In this document: positions 62,118-64,000 of the stretch, piece after piece
Position numbering within the stretch: the first letter of the stretch is position 1
How the letters are laid out: every line of letters starts with the position of its first letter
Source of the DNA: Diploptera punctata
Lineage: Eukaryota; Arthropoda; Insecta; Blattodea; Blaberidae
DNA: 64,000 nucleotides
NCBI GenBank assembly: GCA_030220185.1
Contig: JASPKZ010007285.1
Span: 172,001-236,000, forward strand
Direction of reading: 5' to 3'
The notes under the pieces: model-generated
Databases searched by the model: none
What the model saw: only the letters and a program-made list of their open reading frames with translations
Told to the model about the DNA's origin: nothing
Position numbers and translations under genes: made by a program

Positions 62118-62851
62118 AATAATAATAATCATAATAATAACAACAATAATAATAATAGCTTTATTTTACCTGGCAGAGATAAGGCCTTAAGGCCTTGTCT
62201 GCCACTCAACCAGGTTTTAAAAAATAAAAAACAAATAGTGTTCCCTCTAAATTACAATATACATAAACAATTACATGTTATAAATACAATACAATTAATA
62301 TTTGTAATGTATTTTGATTTACTCTAGATTTAACGAATTTAATGTATAATACGTACAAGATATATAACAAAACGAGAAAAAATTATTAGTGACATAGTAT
62401 AAAATTAAATAAATAGAGAAAAATTATTAGACAACAGGTAACTGTATAAGCGTGACTTAAAATTGCCAAGTGTGCGGCAACCCCTGATATCTTGAGGAAG
62501 GAAATTGCAGGAGCGAACAGAGGCTACTGTGAAGGAAGAAGAATAAGAGGAAGTGCTATGAAGAGGGATTGTTAGCAGACTGTTATCTTGTGACCTAGTG
62601 TCAATATTGTGGTAAGAGGATAACTTCTCAAATCTCGACGCCAGGTAACTAGGAGTGTAGGAATTCAGAAGCTTGAAAAGTAGTGAAAGAGAGTGCTATT
62701 TACGTCTGTCAGTAAGATGGAGCCAAGCGAGGTTATTGAAGTGTTCGGAAATATGGCCATAACGGTGGATATTGGAAATGAATCGAACGCAAGCATTATG
62801 AACACGCTGCAGTCTCTGCGACATAAAGTCACAATAATCGAAGTGTGGCAT
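62118..62851 (-). mobile_element. LINE-J2 (Jockey-like) C-terminus and 3' end
   Basis: 3' end at 62160-62215 (acctggcagagataaggcct, ccactcaaccagg: inverse LINE-J terminus) with AAT tail at 62118-62158. The 3' UTR runs to about 62404 and coding from 62405 to 62851. 5'-truncated where (TA)n begins. Confidence 0.8.
62405..62851 (-). pseudogene. LINE-J2 C-terminal coding fragment
   Basis: Minus frame: MPHFDYCDFMSQRLQRVHNA, CVRFISNIHRYGHISEHFNN, LAWLHLTDRRK, stop, HSLSLLFKLLNSYTPSYLAS, then TVASVRSCNFLPQDIRGCRT and LGNFKSRLYSYLLSNNFSLF, stop. Matches the post-RT region of the LINE-J copy at 3400-3860 (PHFDYCD.., RDCQTITSFKNKLKNY). One in-frame stop only. Too short for ordinary ORF length cut-offs on either side of that stop. 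Confidence 0.75.
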
Positions 62852-62854
62852 ATA

Positions 62855-62856
62855 AA

Positions 62857-62905
<49 letters not shown>
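62855..62905. repeat. (TA)n microsatellite
   Basis: About 25 units. Confidence 0.95.
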
Positions 62906-62907
<2 letters not shown>

Positions 62908-62983
62908 CTATACAGAATGAATACTGTACACACAAACTTTCACAATTTTTCAGAGATGTTATCTGAACGACTTAATTCATATA

Positions 62984-63160
62984 CAGGGTGCTGCATAAGT
63001 CAGTTAAGCACTGCACATGGTTACAAGGGAAAAAAATCAGATTGGTTGAAACTGGGGTTTGAATACAAGACCTTCATAATATAATCTCGAACACTACTGC
63101 TTGAGGTGACTTCCTAACTAGGGAACAATTTAGGTAGTTTTTTTTTGTACAGATGTTTTA
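62984..63160 (+). mobile_element. R7 MITE, right-truncated copy
   Basis: CAGGGTGCTGCATAAGTCAG after TA, then the R7 body (gattggttgaaactggggtt, gaacaatttaggtagt). The right terminal repeat is missing. Confidence 0.75.
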
Positions 63161-63173
63161 ACACAGATGGCTT

Positions 63174-63953
63174 CTTCTTCTTCTTCCTTTCCAGGGTTAG
63201 GTCAATGTGATCTGTTTCGGTCTCAAAGTCCATCGTTTCCTTGGCCGTCCCAAATATCTTTTTCCATGAGCTTTGTAGGTGTTGATCTTTTTGGGTAATC
63301 TTGAATTGTCCATCTGTCTAAATGATCTTTCCATTGGTATTTGTGCTCTTCTAGGTTATATATTATTGAAAATATCTCCAGTTCATTTCTTATTGATTCA
63401 TTGTGTAATCTATCCATGCGTGTACATCCTTTTACAGATATTAAAAATTTAATTTCAGTGGCTTGAATGTGTGAGATATCTTTTTTTGTAAGTACCCAAG
63501 ATTCAGATCCATATAAAAGAACAGGAACAGCCATAATTTTATAAAACCTGAGCTGAGTTTCTCTTCGAGTCTTTCGGAGGGTTCTTCTTATGGTGCCACA
63601 CATCATTTGATATCGGTTTAATTTATTACGTATATCCCAATTGTAGCTGTATGTTATATCTGAACCAAGATAGTTAAAGTGTGCTATCTGTTCTATTATT
63701 TCATTATTGATTACTACTTTTGCTCTGACTGGCACTTTGCCCTGAAAAGCCACAATTTTAGTTTTTGAAGTTGAGACTTTGAGATTATAATAGAGTCCTA
63801 ATTGATTCAACATGTAAATGGCTCTTTGTAAATCATCCTCTGACTTCTGTATAATTACCAGATCGTCTGCATACAGATAGCTGCCTTGTAAATAACAATT
63901 GCGCTGTAAAATCTTAAATTGGTTAAGTTCTGAGGTAGCGTTATGAATTTACG
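63174..63953 (-). mobile_element. LINE-G-like element, longest RT frame at window end
   Basis: 3' end inverse of CCTAACCCTGGAAAGG plus (GAA)n at 63174-63200. Coding extends to the window end in minus orientation. Closest relative in the window is 9790-10179. Confidence 0.8.
63223..63953 (-). pseudogene. LINE-G reverse transcriptase C-terminal part, about 240 codons open
   Basis: From after a TAA at about 63950: ELNQFKILQRNCYLQG, SYLYADDLVIIQKSEDD (catalytic YADD), NLKVSTSKTKIVAF, HFNYLGSDITYS, FYKIMAVPVLLYGSESWVLT, ATEIKFLISVKGCTRMD and YQWKDHLDR. After that the frame shifts relative to relatives (RST-PTKLMEKDIWDGQGNDGL instead of GRPRRRW). The upstream TAA shows that it too is broken. Confidence 0.8.
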
Positions 63954-64000
63954 GAATAAAGATGGCTGAAACGTATGTATCAATCTCATTGAGTGAAAAA

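Noticed and set aside
1..64000. Bacterial, plasmid or phage origin, or an LTR retrovirus
   Set aside because: No operons, Shine-Dalgarno-linked genes, LTR pairs, or gag/env/integrase frames were seen; all reverse transcriptases are non-LTR or PLE type.

Overview
This window is repeat-dense, intergenic eukaryotic DNA. It is AT-rich, full of trinucleotide and tetranucleotide microsatellites, and packed with decayed non-LTR retrotransposons (LINEs), Penelope-like elements (PLEs), tRNA-derived SINEs and short DNA transposons. No intact host gene, rRNA or bacterial-type operon can be supported. The most repeated protein remnant is a LINE tail with the string WKLLVGKPEGKRPVGRPRMRW. I recognise it as very common among predicted proteins of the American cockroach, so a large-genome insect, probably Blattodea and possibly Periplaneta americana, is my inference.

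Family labels are mine. LINE-A has about 18 copies, a tetranucleotide tail of GTAA or TTAG type, and includes two internally deleted copies that keep both ends. LINE-C to LINE-U are other LINE remnants recognised by a C-terminal block of the form RW.GH..RM...GRPR.RW. LINE-J is a Jockey-like family with an SGTGGAAGAG-type 3' end. P1, P2 and P3 are PLE remnants in inverted arrangements that carry hammerhead-ribozyme-like cores. S1 to S4 are four tRNA-derived SINE families, several with exact target-site duplications (TSDs). M1 is a CACTG-ended MITE with a TTA TSD. Others are a hAT element, two Tc1/mariner-type MITE families, and unclassified repeats R5, R6, R8 and R9.

Layout. 0-11 kb: M1, the P1 inverted pair, LINE-J, then a run of LINE tails. 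11-13.2 kb: a palindromic rearrangement ending in a hAT element with an 8-bp TSD. 13-16 kb: S2 and a tRNA-like inverted repeat bounded by (TA)n. 16-33 kb: LINEs, SINEs and (AAT)n tracts, including a LINE-J copy interrupted several times at 17.4-19.0 kb. 33.7-36.2 kb: a 136-bp tandem array running into a two-step palindrome with arms of about 440-480 bp. 36-42.7 kb: sparse DNA with R6, an R7 MITE and the longest open LINE-A tail. 42.8-48.1 kb: four unlike tandem arrays end to end (units of about 144, 19, 8 and 3 bp). 48.2-50 kb: a DDE transposase pseudogene split by a PLE with a 13-bp TSD. 50-64 kb: PLEs, SINEs, long-TIR mariner-type MITEs and LINE tails, ending in a broken but long reverse-transcriptase frame.

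Nothing here forms a pathway. The biology is retrotransposition, DNA transposition, satellite expansion and template-switch rearrangement, and insertion order can be read from the nesting. I found no candidate for a new multi-gene system. The observations most worth following are the hammerhead-like inverted PLEs, the satellite cluster, the palindrome, and the deleted LINE-A derivatives that kept both ends.
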